In this document: positions 1-12,549 of the stretch, one piece after another | Position numbering within the stretch: the stretch's first letter is position 1 | How the letters are laid out: each line of letters begins with the position of its first letter | Assembly (NCBI GenBank): GCA_019915135.1 | Contig: JAHLMK010000007.1 | Coordinates: forward strand, 2,480,001 to 2,544,000 | Length of the DNA stretch: 64,000 bases | From: Strobilurus pachycystidiatus | Lineage: Eukaryota; Basidiomycota; Agaricomycetes; Agaricales; Physalacriaceae | Direction of reading: 5' to 3' | Made by a program: the position numbers and the translations under genes | The notes under the pieces: model-generated | What the model saw: the letters and a program-made list of their open reading frames with translations, nothing else | What the model was told of the DNA's origin: nothing | Database searches by the model: none

Positions 1-3000
1 GGACATCGGTGATCGGCGGTCGACATCTAGGGCAAATCGAGGCGTTACTAAAAGGGCCAGAGACAAGCGTTCCAAGGGGCCATGAAGAAATGGAGCTAGT
101 CTGAGGGTAGTACTTACTCCTAGTGAGTACAGCGCAATAGGGTCATTTCTTAGTATGTTTTCCGCTTGCGGCGTCGTGGTCGGAGTACTGGAGGTCTCCA
201 TGGGCTCCAGGACGCTATCGTAGTGCAATTTCATCGGGTGAGTATATGAAGTTGTTGACACAGCGGGAGACCCATGTTGCGAAAACATGTTGAAGTTCAG
301 GTGAGGCTGAGTTTAATTAGTTTGCAGGAAGAGCGATCGCATGATTACGGTCCGAGTTCCGCTGGGCGGCGCACTTACTATATTTGGTTGATTTCGCCCG
401 CTTCCCCATTCAAGGAACCGCGTGCGGCGGAACGCTTTGAAGGAATACTGGCGGTCGGCTGCCGACTGCCCATTGATACTCAAACCCCGGACGCCCATCC
501 GCGACCCTTGTGACTTCTTCACACCGTCTGCGAGAAGGAACTAGTCGCGTTCAATGGGTGTTACAGCCTTCCGAGTCTCCATTCTCCAAAAGAACTGCGT
601 CCCGGGCAAGAGGTCCAAATTCTCGGTGGATGACATGTCCGACCTGACTGTGGACTTCAACACGTTTAAAAACGCTCGAGAAGGGTTGACGCGAGCAAGT
701 TCGGTCCGTACTTTTGAAGTACATAAGTTTGTGTTGAAGTATCCAATTTTGCACTCATTGCACGATTGAAAGCTAGATTGTTCGTCATTGCTACATGAAG
801 AAAGTACAGTATCCACATCAAGACGAAGCCAAATCCAATCATTTAACGCGCTTCTTGGTCGCTCGAAAGCTAAGCCCAGAACCCACGTCAAGGGGGCGCG
901 CGGATGCCGACTGTGGGCACCCGATTCTGGGAACCTCGTCACCGTTACCGGCGACGAGGCAGGGTACATGATCCCTCGGTAAGACACTCACATACTGCTT
1001 TTTTGCAGACATGTGCGTGCCCAACTCGCGTCGAGAGGCCATCCACGCCACGAGTCCCGTTGTTAATGTGCAGATGAGCGCACTACAATGTCAATGAGAA
1101 ACGGGAATGGAGAGAATATAGTGCCACTCACCCCACCATACACACCTCCCCGCCGACCTGCAGACCGGGCCATTTATTTTCAAACAGCACCCGTTTTTGT
1201 GCACAGGTCGGCGGACGGGTACACTCAAGGGGTACCAATCCCACACTGCAATCCCCCAACCAGAGGCGCTGCCGAACCTCAAGTCAGAGAAAGGCAGATG
1301 TGACCACGTTTATCGCCACGGCTGGGCTTGGCTGCTGCTCCGGTCAGACCAGGGAGCGAATACTGGACGCAGTGTCCCACGATCCTCGACCCGGTTAGAG
1401 GTGTGTCGAACGCAGACGCGTAACAGGGATTCCCGTATAGTCACGTCAGACTTAGAAGCCAGAGTCATTGTCGGATTCACAAGTGGTGAGAAGACTCGAC
1501 TGGCCGTCCGTTGCTGACTATTAGGAGTATGATAGCGCGTACACGAACGAAGTCAACGGCGCGAAATGCGACATGCTTTTGATGCCGACCTGGGTGAATG
1601 TCAACAGCGTTCGCAAAAAAGAGGTGGTTGACGCACTTTCAGGTCGGCCTTTTTGTGGGAAGACTCTGCAGAGAATGGTCAATACGAGACACGATTTGAT
1701 GTGATGAAGCTGGTGGCGCACACTTGTCTTCCCACTGGAGACAGTCGTCGTGACTGTCCCCGTCCATTTCCTCGGCGGTCGCGTTCCCCTTGATGTTCTT
1801 GAGTGCTTCAGTCCATCGGTGGCACAAAGGCGGGTAAGCACTACCCCCCCCGGCAGGACATTGGCGGGTCGTGGGGGAGTTCGTTCTTGCGCCTCACTTG
1901 CGGCCCCAGTAGCGGATCGCACTCATCAGTCATAACCTAGCAGGCCAGAGGGAAGTGTCGTCAGAAGAGGTAGAGGAGCCAAGTGCTGAGCGGAGACCTT
2001 GTGTGGCTACATGGTGGGTTGGGAAAGAACTTAAGCGCCACTTTTCGTCTCCTTTATAGCTGTAGAGTGTGGCTTTGTTTCGAACCATCAGAACTACCAT
2101 CCGGGGATGAATTCACCGGGATCCTTTGATCACATTTGATAGATTCTGATAATGAAACGGACCCTGACATAGCTGTGAAGATGACTACCGCCACTCTGCG
2201 TTTCTGTGGCGCTTAGCAGATGTTGTGACGCGAGCAGTTCCAGCAGTTCTGAAGATGAGAGCTTCAATTTTTGTCTGTAGTACAATGGCATGTAAGGGTC
2301 TGTTGTGGCCTTGTCATATTGCGAGGGACGAGCCTGGTTGAGGCAGTGGAAAGGGGACGAGGACCTAAATCGGAAGCAAAATGACATCGCACCCTTCACG
2401 TGATCGTGGTCCCCTCAAGCCGAGATCTGCCGCCTACACGTTCCCTCCATCCTTTGTTCTGCACCGCGTCCAACCACATCGCATTACGACAGGATCTTGA
2501 TTCGAACACACCTACGGCGCCTAAGATTTGATGGCCTCATTTCCGGATCGCTTCTATCGGTGCCTCTCGCTCCTGTTCTAAACACAGGTTCGAAGGATAT
2601 GGTAACAAGTTCCCAGGCTTGTGTGTCCAGGTTCTCAGCGGAGGTTCAACCTGCTCGAATCTGGAAGCGCTTTTGTTGTTTTGACGGAGATATACCATAC
2701 GGTTGCGAATTATCCCCTCAAGACGGGTGCCATGGCGCGGTAAATAAATTAGTCTTGAGTTTCCCTGACGCCACATCCTGTTGTTTGCGGGAGTCAGTAT
2801 TATGACCATCTGTGGTCCATGACTCCCTGGAATGGGTACATTTTCTGGCGACAGGATGACAATTCATAGGGTTTGGTCGCTGCGTCTGCCGCAAGATCAC
2901 TCTCAACACTTCTCAATAGCAACTGCGAAATCATTTGGTTTACATTCGTGATCACTGATCTGCAGCATAGAATGAAGCTCGGCAATCAGGTCTTGAAATT

Positions 3001-3350
3001 GCGTGGAAATGCAGATGATCTCATGCCCTACCAAACAAACACTTCAGTCGCCGTAAACCTGGGAACTGTTCTGACGGGACTCGGAGACGTTCTGTTGACT
3101 AGATCAGCGTCTATTTCATCTTGACCGTTGACGCTGCACTCGAGGTCCCCTGATGTGCAATGCCACCCCCTTCAACTAAACTTCTAGTCTGCAGTATCAG
3201 CGGCTGCCCTCCGGTGAGTAAGCTTTCCAGGTCCTCGTCGTCCGAGATCTGACACCGCACCTAGAGGGCTCTTTCCTCTAAGCTGATAGCACAGGTGAGG
3301 ACAACGCAATGGGGATAATTCTCAGCAATCTGGCCTTCATCTTGTATTAG
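1..3350. other. Gene-poor stretch, no supported gene
   Basis: Open frames here are all short (under 150 codons), lie on both strands, and do not join through plausible splice sites into a recognisable protein. I see no transposase, reverse transcriptase or terminal repeats. It may be decayed intergenic or former transposon sequence. Confidence 0.4.
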
Positions 3351-3506
3351 AGTGGTGTCCTCTTTGTAGCTACTAGCAAATGCGCCACGTTCGACATGGA
3401 TGGGCTTCTTTGGAAGAAGACACTGGCACGGACGACTGAGTCTGTGACGGGAGTCGAGGCATACCAGTTTAACAGCGTGAACCTCTACCAGGACGCAGAT
3501 TTGTGA
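3351..3506 (+). CDS. Orphan exon-like segment, unrecognised
   Basis: A good acceptor (TTGTATTAG) ends at 3350 and is followed by 51 open codons and a TGA. The predicted peptide has a mixed, protein-like composition (motifs FDMDGLLW, VEAYQFNSVNLY) and looks like the last exon of a gene. An open stretch around 2971-3121 and a short segment near 3199-3217 bounded by splice-like signals could be earlier exons, but I could not join them in one frame. It resembles no family I know. It could be the tail of a degraded gene. Confidence 0.25.
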   Translation, partial: SGVLFVATSKCATFDMDGLLWKKTLARTTESVTGVEAYQFNSVNLYQDADL

Positions 3507-3890
3507 TCAGATAGAATAGATGTCATACTTGGTACGGAACATCGAAAACAACTACGTACCAAAGTCCTCGCCTGAATCAACCTCGCAATGCCCGCGCCAT
3601 GATAACGATACAACAATTTAATTAATTAGCAGAAAACGAACGAAAAGTTATGGTATACGAAGCAGCAGGCGTATCAAGCGAATGTCAAACGCAATAAGGA
3701 TAGTAGATAATATGGGAACTCTATACTAATAGCTGCAGTAGTGCGTGTCCAAGCGTGTCCAGGTAGGCTGTGACTTGAGATCGGGGCTCGATGAATTGAA
3801 AGGTATTCCGCTGATGTATGGATATTCACTTAGTGAGACGCGTGGAGGAAAAAAAGAATAACATACGTGATTAGTCTGTCCAGAATAACC

Positions 3891-6001
3891 TTAGAATGCC
3901 GTTGGCATCTCAAGCATCTGTGCAATCGATGCCGACTGGCTCTTCTTGAGATTGGCGGCGTACACCGCAGCGGGAGTCGGGGACGGCGCCGCCTTGGCAG
4001 GCGCCTTCATAGAGGACGCTTTTACGGCTGCGCGCTTCTGCTCTTTTTCACGCCGCGCACTTATGGCTGCGATGATGGCCGGATCACGCAGCGACGAAAC
4101 GTTCTTGGGTGGTGAAGACGACACCGACGGTATCTTTGGGACAGGAGGGGCCGGGGGGGACCCCTCGGGTATCGCAGAGAGGGTGGTCGTGGAAGGATTG
4201 GTTTGCTGAAAGAGGGATGAGGTCGAGGACGCCGCAGAGGACGCGAGCGACGAGACCGATGCTCGTTTATCGAGTCTGGGGGGGAAGGCCGGAACGTCCG
4301 GGAAGTGCAGCTCTGGGCCTGGGACCGAATTATTGCGCAGGGCAGACGGTCTGGGGAGCCCGGGTTTGGGAACCACTCGGTTAGAGCGCTTCGCACGCGT
4401 TGTTCGGATCGAGGACGACCCCGACTCTGCACCTGACGAACCGGCAGCGTCGTCGTCGTCCAGTCGGCGCATCACAGGAGACCTCACTGACGGTGTGGGG
4501 TCCCGATTTCCAGTGTCCAGGTCGGTTGCGGACTGGGAAGCCGCTCCGGCGAGAGGACTGGTGCTGCGGCCATTGTTGACCAACCAGGTGAGGCCCTGTA
4601 TCTCCTTCTCCCGCCGTGCAGCCTCTCGTTCGAGAGAAGCAATCTTCTTCTCAAAGGCATGCTTCTCGTTGAGATGAGCCTGCGTGGCTCGGAGAAGGGA
4701 CGACGTCAGCTCGGCCACTCGTTGGTTGCGTGAACGAACGATTTGTCGAAGAAGTTCCGGAGAAGCGGCATCAAGATCAACATCCAGAATGTCATTGTCC
4801 TTGTCAAGAGACTTGGCATGGGAGTGTATGGACTTGCTGCGCCGTGAACCCTCCAGTGGAGGGGATGGGGTGCTCGGCGCGTTTGATGAGCGCGAAGAGA
4901 CAGAAGAGAGTGTATGGGCTCGAGGCCGCCCTGCGCGCGTAACAGTTGGAGGATCTGGTGGTACAGGAACGTTCGGCAAAGAGCCCACTGGTAGCATAGG
5001 TGATGTGGGAGGTGCTGGAAGAGGCGTCGTAGGAGGTTGATGGGGTGATGGTGGAATAGCTGATCTAGTGAGGGAGTGTGTTGAACGGTGTTCGTGTTGG
5101 GGCAAGGCGCCGATGGTTCTGCGCTTGTCTTTGGTCGCGGTTCGAGACTGAGGGAGCGAGCTGGCAGACTTGCTTGCATCGTCAGCATTATACTTCCAAG
5201 ACCATCTTTTTGGAGAAGCCTCTTCCACGGGCGACACGGGTAGGGCAGGGAGACGAGATAGAGAAGCCGCGTCGGCGTCCTCGTGAGAGGATGGAGTGTC
5301 CGGCAGGTCTTTCTTCTTCCGAGATTGCGTAAAGAGGTCACGATAGTCCGAATTATTGTCTGGGGATAGCAACACGGTGATGGTCGGCTGGTTCGGACGT
5401 GGGGTCGTCGAGCGGGTCTGCCTGCTGGCCTGGGACGTGGTGGACTCGAACGAGGTGGGGCGCGGACTGGGCGACGAAGGCGACAGCAGGCTGTCTGACG
5501 CATAGCCGTTCGCGAGCGTGTTCCGGGACGACTTCCGGGCCGTCTTGGGCCTGGTCAGTCTGTAAAGGAAGGAGCCGTGGCTCCCAGGCGTGGCAGTTGC
5601 CGGAGACGGAGGGTGGGAAGCAGATGGCTCAGACGCCACGGATATGCTGCAAGCCTGGCGTGAGTGGGACGATGGATGACAACGCGTATGGCGACATACC
5701 GTTCATCGTGCACGGGTGTTGATGCTGGATGCGTCCGCTTCGCAGGCTGCGCCGTGTCGTGATCATCTGCATCCGACGCTGATTCTGCGCGGGGCACCGA
5801 CTTTTTCCTGGACCGGCCAAGGAAAGGCAGGCGGCTCCTGCTGCGTCCTGGGGTCTCCGGGACGTGCAGCGTGTCCAGCGCGGACGTCGATGCCGAGGAC
5901 GGACTGTCGCTGCTCCCTCCCGGCTGGGTCTGGTGCTGGTTTCCGCCGCGTAAAAAGTCGGAAAAGTCACTGCGGAACTTGCGTGGCGAGCGGGCAGCCA
6001 T
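3891..6001 (-). CDS. Ser/Pro-rich coiled-coil protein, 685 aa
   Basis: Two exons: 6001-5700 and 5646-3891. The single intron has donor GTATGT and acceptor TTGCAG, and phase 2 is kept. The protein is largely disordered, rich in Ser, Pro, Thr and Arg, with many SP/TP dipeptides that look like kinase targets. Residues about 397-458 form a heptad-like charged helix (RSRNQRVAELTSSLL onward), so dimerisation or scaffolding is likely. The C-terminus is again basic and Ser-rich (RREKEQKRAAVKASS). There is no signal peptide, membrane segment or enzyme motif. The start is the ATG at 6001, which precedes an RSPRKFRSDFSDFL segment; the more upstream in-frame ATG at 6100 is less likely because it adds a low-complexity Pro/Arg run. 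A cytoskeletal or polarity scaffold is possible but not shown. I do not recognise the family. Confidence 0.8.
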
Positions 6002-6697
6002 TGGGCGAGGGCGCGGGCCGCGGGCGGGGCGTGGGGGACGTCGAGGCGGACGGGGGGGACAGCAGCAGAGAGCACCGCGGCAGTCGACGTAGCGCTTCAA
6101 CCTTAGACGCCGAGATGCATACAGCCATTACAACATTGCGACTTTTCAGTCCAAGAAGTTCGAACGGGTCGTCACCTCTGTCACGGCCTGACCCTGCCTT
6201 GCCTGCTGGACGGTTCTGGCCGGCCTGGCCATGTGCCACCGCCGCCGCTGCGTTTCTAGGCTGCGTGCCAAACTTTGTATTGCTGATTGTTCCTCGGTTA
6301 ATGCGACGGCCTGCATCGCTCAAGATGCGCCTCTTTCTCGCCCTCTCTGTCCGCGTCGGCGCAGGATAGCCTGTCCGATCCGAAATGAAATTGATGGCCG
6401 CCTCGGCAGAAACTAGTGGCACCCGAAGCCCCATCATCCATGTTTCCAGCTACGTCTATTGTTTGACTGGGCACCATGGGCTGGTTATCTCCTGCGCCCA
6501 CTGTCAGTCTCCATTCTCAACATAGGAGCGTGTCCCATTACCCATGCTCCCGGGCCAAGACGTGACCGACTCTTCCTATCCACGCGTTTCCCATGTCGTG
6601 CAGATCATAGGATGCCTCACTTCATTCAGTGCTTTCCCAAGGCCTGAGCATATAAGAACGCCTCAGAGCCAATCTGGATGTCGTCCCCCTGGCAGCC
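6002..6697. promoter_or_regulatory. Divergent intergenic region with a TATA box for the sedolisin
   Basis: This 696-bp gap separates two divergent genes. TATAAGA at 6651-6657 lies 41 bp before the sedolisin ATG and is a good core promoter. I see no further gene. Confidence 0.6.
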
Positions 6698-9192
6698 ATG
6701 TTCTGGACGTTTGCCGCTCTTTCCAGCCTCATTCTGCATCTGTCCAGCGTGTGCGCGACACCCTTGGGCCCGAGTTCCAAGCGCTGGAACGATCTGCAGG
6801 AAAAGCACTCTTGGGCACAAGTTCCTCAGGGATGGGAGTACCATTCCACCCCCGGCCCGGACCATGTCTTTGAGCTGCGCATCGGACTCAAACAGGCCAA
6901 GATTGACGACCTCATCTCCACCCTGTATGAAATCAGTGACCCAACTCACGTCAGGTTAGTCAAACCCCCACTGCCACCGCGTATCCGCGACGGCGATTGC
7001 TTTCATCTGCAGGTATGGAAAGCATCTGTCGAAGGAGGAAGCCGACGATTTTGTCGCCCCTCATCCAGACTCGGTAGACGCCGTGGAAGCCTGGCTTCTC
7101 CACCACGGTATCAACGCGGGCGATGCCACTTTCCGCTCCAGCGCCGGGGAATGGCTTGTGCTTCCCGTATCTGTCGCTCAGGCTGAAACGATGCTTGGCG
7201 CCAATTATGGCGTGTATCGACACGCCGCCTCGTCCTCTTACGTCCTGCGGACTTTGGGCTACTCGCTGCCTCGGGAACTGCATGCGCATATCGATGTCGT
7301 GACACCAACGACGTATTTTGGGACTATGCGCAGCATGAGGACCACTAACTTTATTGAAGGCTTCGTGGATGCCGAAGAAGACGCGTTTGTCGCTGATTCT
7401 CTTGGTCCCGAGCCTCTCGCTGCTCCGCCAGCTAGCTGTGCGACCGCTATAACCCCGGCTTGTCTGAAGGTACTCTATAACAGTATGTCTCTATCTCATG
7501 GGGTCAACAGGCGACTTCTTATGACATATTTTTGTACTCGCTTAAGCTGTCAATTACGTGCCACAGGCAACCGACAGAAACACCATCGGAGTGGCCGGTT
7601 ATCTGGACGAGTTCGCTAACCGAGCAGATCTCCAGGTGTGTACATACAGCTGCCAGCGTCGCTAATAAACGCGCATGGAACTGAAGATCCTATCCAGACC
7701 TTCTTCAGATCGTTCCTCCCCGCCGCCGCTGGAACAAGCTTTACCACCGTTTCTGTAAGGAATGGAGGGGACAATCAGTCCGATCCTGGTGTCGAAGTGG
7801 GTATCCAGATCTCTAGGCCAATGCCAGTATTCTCACTGTCGCATGTGCATGTGCAGGCGAACCTAGACATCCAGTACACGGAGGGAATAACCTTCCCAAC
7901 GCCAAACATCTATTACAGGTACGGCGATAATTTCCGATAGTACTGTAGTAATCATTTGTGCTAACGTCGACCGGAACAGCACCGGTGGTTCACCGCCATT
8001 CATACCGGATAGTCAAACACCTACGAACACCAACGAGCCGTATCTTGACTGGTTGAACTTTATTCTCAATCAAACCGCGATTCCTCAGACATTCACCACT
8101 TCCTATGGCGATGACGAGCAGACTGTGAGGCGTCGGACGCATTTCATTATCGAAAATTAAATTAAAAGGGCTGGACAGGTACCGAACGATTATGCGGTGA
8201 GCGTTTGTAACCTCTTTGCGCAGCTGGGAGCCCGGGGCAGTACCGTGCTGTTCTCCAGTGGAGACGATGGGTACGTCGCCTAGCTTTCGGTGGAGATCTG
8301 CCGAGATTTACACCACGCGTGTGCTTAAGCGTCGGCGGTGGCGACTGCCTCACAAATGATGGTACCAACACAGTGCTCTTCCAGCCTGCATTTCCGGCAA
8401 GGTAAAGCTCCCTCAATGGACGTCCACCGGCGAACCACTTACGCGTCCGTGAAGCTGTCCATTCGTCACCGCCGTCGGCGCCACCACCAACATCAACCCC
8501 GAGACAGCCGTCAGCTTTTCCGGTGGTGGCTTCTCCCGTTACTTCACCGCGCCAAGCTACCAGGCCACTGCGGTAGCCAACTTCACCGCTCGGCTGGGTA
8601 CGACGAACGCGGGACTGTTCAAGTATGTGAAGATGGGTAGATTCCATGCGGATTGGAACTCAGAACATCTTTCTTGTAGTCCGACTGGCCGTGCCTACCC
8701 CGACGTTGCGGCGCATGGGGTCAACTTCCGTGTGATCGTAGGTGGACGCACAGCGTCGGTTGCTGGCACGAGCGCTAGTTCTCCGGTATATATCCTCTCC
8801 TACTTTGAGAAGCTTTGGAGCGGTCTAACGAGAAGATGTTTTGCGAATATGTATAGACAACCGCGGGAGTGTTCTCCCTACTCAATGATTTCCGCCTCGC
8901 CAATGGACAAAGCTCTCTGGGATTCGTCAATCCCTTGATCTACGCGAACCCTTCGGCCTTCAACGACATCACGTCCGGGAGCAACCCAGGTTGTGGAACC
9001 AATGGTCCGTCGATTCTAGCCCCAATTGTGCTTCATTTCCCTGAATCTTCTTCTAGGCTTCACGGCTGGCGTCGGATGGGATCCAGTACGTCTACATTCT
9101 TCTCGAATGTGACGATGATTGACGAAGCATGACAGGTTACAGGACTAGGCACTCCCGACTTCTTGAAGCTTCAAACAGTCGTATCCGGCTGA
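6698..9192 (+). CDS. Sedolisin-family serine peptidase (S53), secreted
   Basis: Thirteen exons give 597 aa: 6698-6954, 7013-7482, 7547-7635, 7698-7796, 7857-7918, 7980-8124, 8179-8270, 8330-8401, 8455-8622, 8680-8785, 8857-9004, 9057-9085, 9136-9192. The N-terminus is a signal peptide ([17 protein letters not shown]), followed by a pro-kumamolisin activation domain to about residue 180, which is normally cleaved autocatalytically at acid pH. The catalytic Glu and Asp are E305 and D309 (E-ANLD), the oxyanion Asp is D403 in SSGDDG, and the nucleophile is S516 in AGTSASSP. The C-terminal SNPGCGTNG and GWDPVTGLGTP segments are the usual Ca2+-binding end. The enzyme would act outside the cell as a tripeptidyl or endopeptidase on proteins in acidic surroundings. 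All key residues are present, so it should be active. The E305/D309 pair is separated by an intron. Confidence 0.94.
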
Positions 9193-9527
9193 TAAGCGTT
9201 CAGTGAGAAAGACCTCAACTCAGGAGCCAAGAGAAGTCACTAAGGACCTTAATATTACTTGCCTGTACAATTTCTACGAAGCTTTCCCAGATATAATTCC
9301 TTGAAACATGAAGGACTGACGCATTCTTATTGGATACCAGCATATTGTTGAACTCTCAAGAAGGGTAAAAGCAGCTCAAGAATCCGCAATTCACTTCCTT
9401 GTGATGTCTAATGGCTATGGTGCAACAATGAACTCGCAAATAGTAATAACATACAACAAGTACTGGTCAACGGAAAAAATGGCCCTCGAAAATCCTCCCC
9501 TTCCCTTCAAAAATCCTCCCCTTCCCT
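9193..9527. repeat. Convergent 3' gap with an 18-nt tandem direct repeat
   Basis: The gap between two convergent stop codons holds two copies of AAAATCCTCCCCTTCCCT, at 9489-9506 and 9510-9527. The second copy abuts the stop codon of the minus-strand gene. The rest is A/T-rich 3' UTR-like sequence. Confidence 0.7.
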
Positions 9528-12080
9528 CTAGTCGAACTCAGCATTCCTCAACGGACTCCCCGTATAGTCTGATCCCTGAATTGCCTCAACGCCTACCATT
9601 CCCGGAGCTCTTGGGGGTATCAGGATGGGCTCAATATGTATGCTACCGCGCATGATATGCCCCATGCCGTCACTCGACCTAGGCGACGGCGTCGTCATCC
9701 TCTGCACCTTCCCGACGCTCTTGATCCGCGTCAAAGACGGCCTCACGCTCATCGCCCGCGCGACGGGGTCCTGCGCGACTGCACCACCCCCAGCCTGCTC
9801 CCGAAGTGTCAGGACAGAGTCATCATACGGACTCTGTACCCATGACACGGTGCGGTCTCTCGAGTGAACTCGAGGACGCGTTTCGATACCGGCTAGGGTA
9901 TACAAGGGGGAGTCCATGAATGACACAACGCTGGGTTTCCGATATCGCTCGGAGGGGCTGTCACGGTTGTTGGTCGGGTCAAGCCATTGATTAGTGGATA
10001 CGCTGCCTCCGCGTCCGAGTCCAAGTCGGGTCTCCTGGCCAACTTGACGATCATGATCATCGTCAGCCACTTGCCCAACACCGGCCTCCTTCTCGTCACT
10101 ATCAACGGTCTCGTGGTACCTCTCATCATCGTCGTATTTGAAGGGATTATCCGTCGCTGGCGTCGTCGGCTGTGTCGACAGACCTGCCGAAGTGAAGGTT
10201 TGTCCACCAGGCGTGTTGGTAGAAAACGGAGTACGACTATCCGACGACCGGCGGATGTTCATATACGATGGAACATGGTACAGGGTAGTGGCGCGCCTCT
10301 GTTCATCAGGAGGGGGGAACTCGACCTTGGTCGCTGTGGGTTGTTCGTCTGTCTCGTGAAGCGTCACCAGCTGGCTGAGGCGGGTCCGGATAGGCGCTCT
10401 TCCTTTTCCGCCATCTGACAGTCGTGTCTCTGGGGGTAAAGGTTCGGGTGAAGTGGTCCACGATCGACGATTGGAGGTCAAATGGGCTGCCGCAGGTAGC
10501 GTAGGGAAATGTGGCATGAGCTCCCTCGCCGCCTCCCTAAACGAATCCGTCGTCCGTGTACTGACATGGGAATCCAGTCTCGGACGCGTCTGCTCCGGCC
10601 TGTTCCTCCGGTTGCTGATAGTCGACTTGTAGTACTCCGATAGCCGCTCGTTCATCTCACTAACGCTGTTGGGTCCGGATTCCTGGATCCCTTGAACTAT
10701 CGTGGCCGGGCTGGGCAAGTCGAGCGCAGAAAAACGCATCTGCAACTTGGGGGTGCCTCCTGTAAAGTTGATAGTCACCCGTTGCGCCGCTTTCCGAGCT
10801 TTGAGGTCCGCATATTCAGCGAGACCAGATAACCCAGTCGTGGCGCGCGGGGCTATACCGTGTTCATTCGCAGCAGCATTGCTCTGTGCTCGAGGAGTGG
10901 TGTGGAACTCAGTCGCAGTGGGTGAGAGCTGTCGGAATGTGCTGTAGCGAGGATTGGAAATGAGCAGGCGGGGGTGGGATATTCGTCTCTCTCGTACAGG
11001 AGGACTTCGAGGACTTCGAGCATTTCTGCTTGACATGCTTCGGAAATCGCGGAAATCCTCCCTGGGCTCCCGTCTGAGGATACGTGAATACCAGAGAATC
11101 GGGATGAGGTGGGTAGTGACACGCACCCTTGAACTACACCATAGCTTAGGAATGCACGACTGAATAGTCTGAGGATACGCCGCGCAATAGCGACCTCAAA
11201 GCTAGCTTCAGCGAACCCTATGACTGTTTCGATGGCACCAAGCTTCAGGCCAGCAGATGTCCACCCGGTCCCCTTGAAGAGGTGTCCCTGATCAAAAGAT
11301 GCCACTTCGATATCACGCTGGCTAAGAAATGCCTTCACGAAACGAAGGAAGACCAAGACAAAATTGGCGGCTTGATAGAGGGTATGGAGGGCGAGCGTCA
11401 TGCTTGTGAAGAAGAACCAAAGCTCATGGTCGCGATCAAGCTTGAATCCGATGAACAGCTGGTTGCCAGAGCGTACTGGGGCTAGTGTCAAGATTAAGGC
11501 AAGCTGGAGGTCTAAAGACGCACTGTGTGATACCCCCAATAGCGATGCGATTTCATTGAGGGCAATGACGGCGGGTATGAAGATAAGGAGAGTGAATATG
11601 ATGATGTTTTGAAAGCGCAGAGGTAAGGTGTGGAGGAGCTCGGCACGCATGAAGAGGTGGATAAAGAGCATGTAGAAGAGAATGGGGATGAACGACAAGG
11701 CACCTGATAACGGTCAGAAGGAATTCTGTAGATCTGTTTCCAGACCACGCACCCAGTACGATATCTAGAGTGCTAAATGCGCGCAAGTGGTCCCGCGCAG
11801 CGGGTGAGATATGGGAGAAAAGGTCAACAAGAGCCAACAAAAGATAGGACCATGAATCGGCGGTGAGTAGAAGGTGCCGCCTGTGGAAGGTGGTCAATGA
11901 TAGGCATGAAGCTCTACGCCACAGAAGCAACACGCACCAGCCCATGCCCCAGTTGGTCACAATCAGCGAAGTCGAGAAGATGACCTCCAGCGCAGGTGGA
12001 ATGATCAGAGCGATATCCTCGATCCTCGTCAGCGGGGCACAGCGGAGTACCGTTAGCGCTGAGAGGCATAGAGAGTCCAT
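9528..12080 (-). CDS. Multi-pass membrane protein with long disordered tail, 816 aa
   Basis: Three exons: 12080-11753, 11703-11127, 11073-9528, all in phase. The first 330 residues hold about six or seven hydrophobic helices (for example SFIPILFYMLFIHLFM and IIIFTLLIFIPAVIAL), giving a seven-helix-like layout. The remaining roughly 490 residues are polar and disordered, rich in Ser, Arg, Pro and Thr. This resembles the many Agaricomycete membrane proteins with a seven-helix core and a cytoplasmic regulatory tail; a receptor role is only a guess. The ATG at 12080 directly follows the TAG of a same-frame upstream ORF (12275-12081) that encodes a hydrophobic stretch, so that ORF may act as a uORF or be a missed N-terminus. 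Family not recognised. Confidence 0.75.
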
Positions 12081-12549
12081 CTATTCGAGCGCGATAGAAT
12101 GTTGAAGAAGAAGAATAAGAATACAGAGCATTTCAGAGACCAGCTGAAGCCCGAAGAGAGAGTCCGTGAAAACGAATGGACGGAGCACAGGCTGGTTGCC
12201 GTGGCAGAGCAAGGACTGGGAAGGGTGGTAAGGGATGGAGGTGTGGGAATTGTTCGGGGCATGCGTAACTCGCAATTGGGTCTATGGTTGCTATAACACT
12301 CTCTCGACATCAGAAGCAGTCAGAAGCGGAATCGGCGGCTGTCAGATCGTGATCACACTGGTCAATGAATTGGCTACAAACTGTGGCGCACTAATTGAGT
12401 TTGGAACGAATACTCGGAGAGCGTGTAGCTGGCAACCAGAGGAAAGAGGACGTTGCAATTTACAGTGAGGTCTTCGAAAAAAATGGGGTGTGCGTTGCTA
12501 TGAAAAGACTCGGACCTATGTAATCACCTCCTTTTGATTTACCATCATC
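12081..12549. other. Divergent 5' region, possible uORF
   Basis: This gap separates the minus-strand membrane protein from POP4. It contains a 64-codon minus-strand ORF (12275-12081) that ends immediately before the membrane-protein ATG. Nothing else is recognisable. Confidence 0.4.

Noticed and set aside
4706..5503. 265-codon minus-strand frame in a different phase
   Set aside because: Overlaps the Ser/Pro-rich coiled-coil gene in another frame; low-complexity Arg/Pro/Leu composition.
8162..8647. 161-codon minus-strand frame
   Set aside because: Antisense of sedolisin exons and introns; no features.
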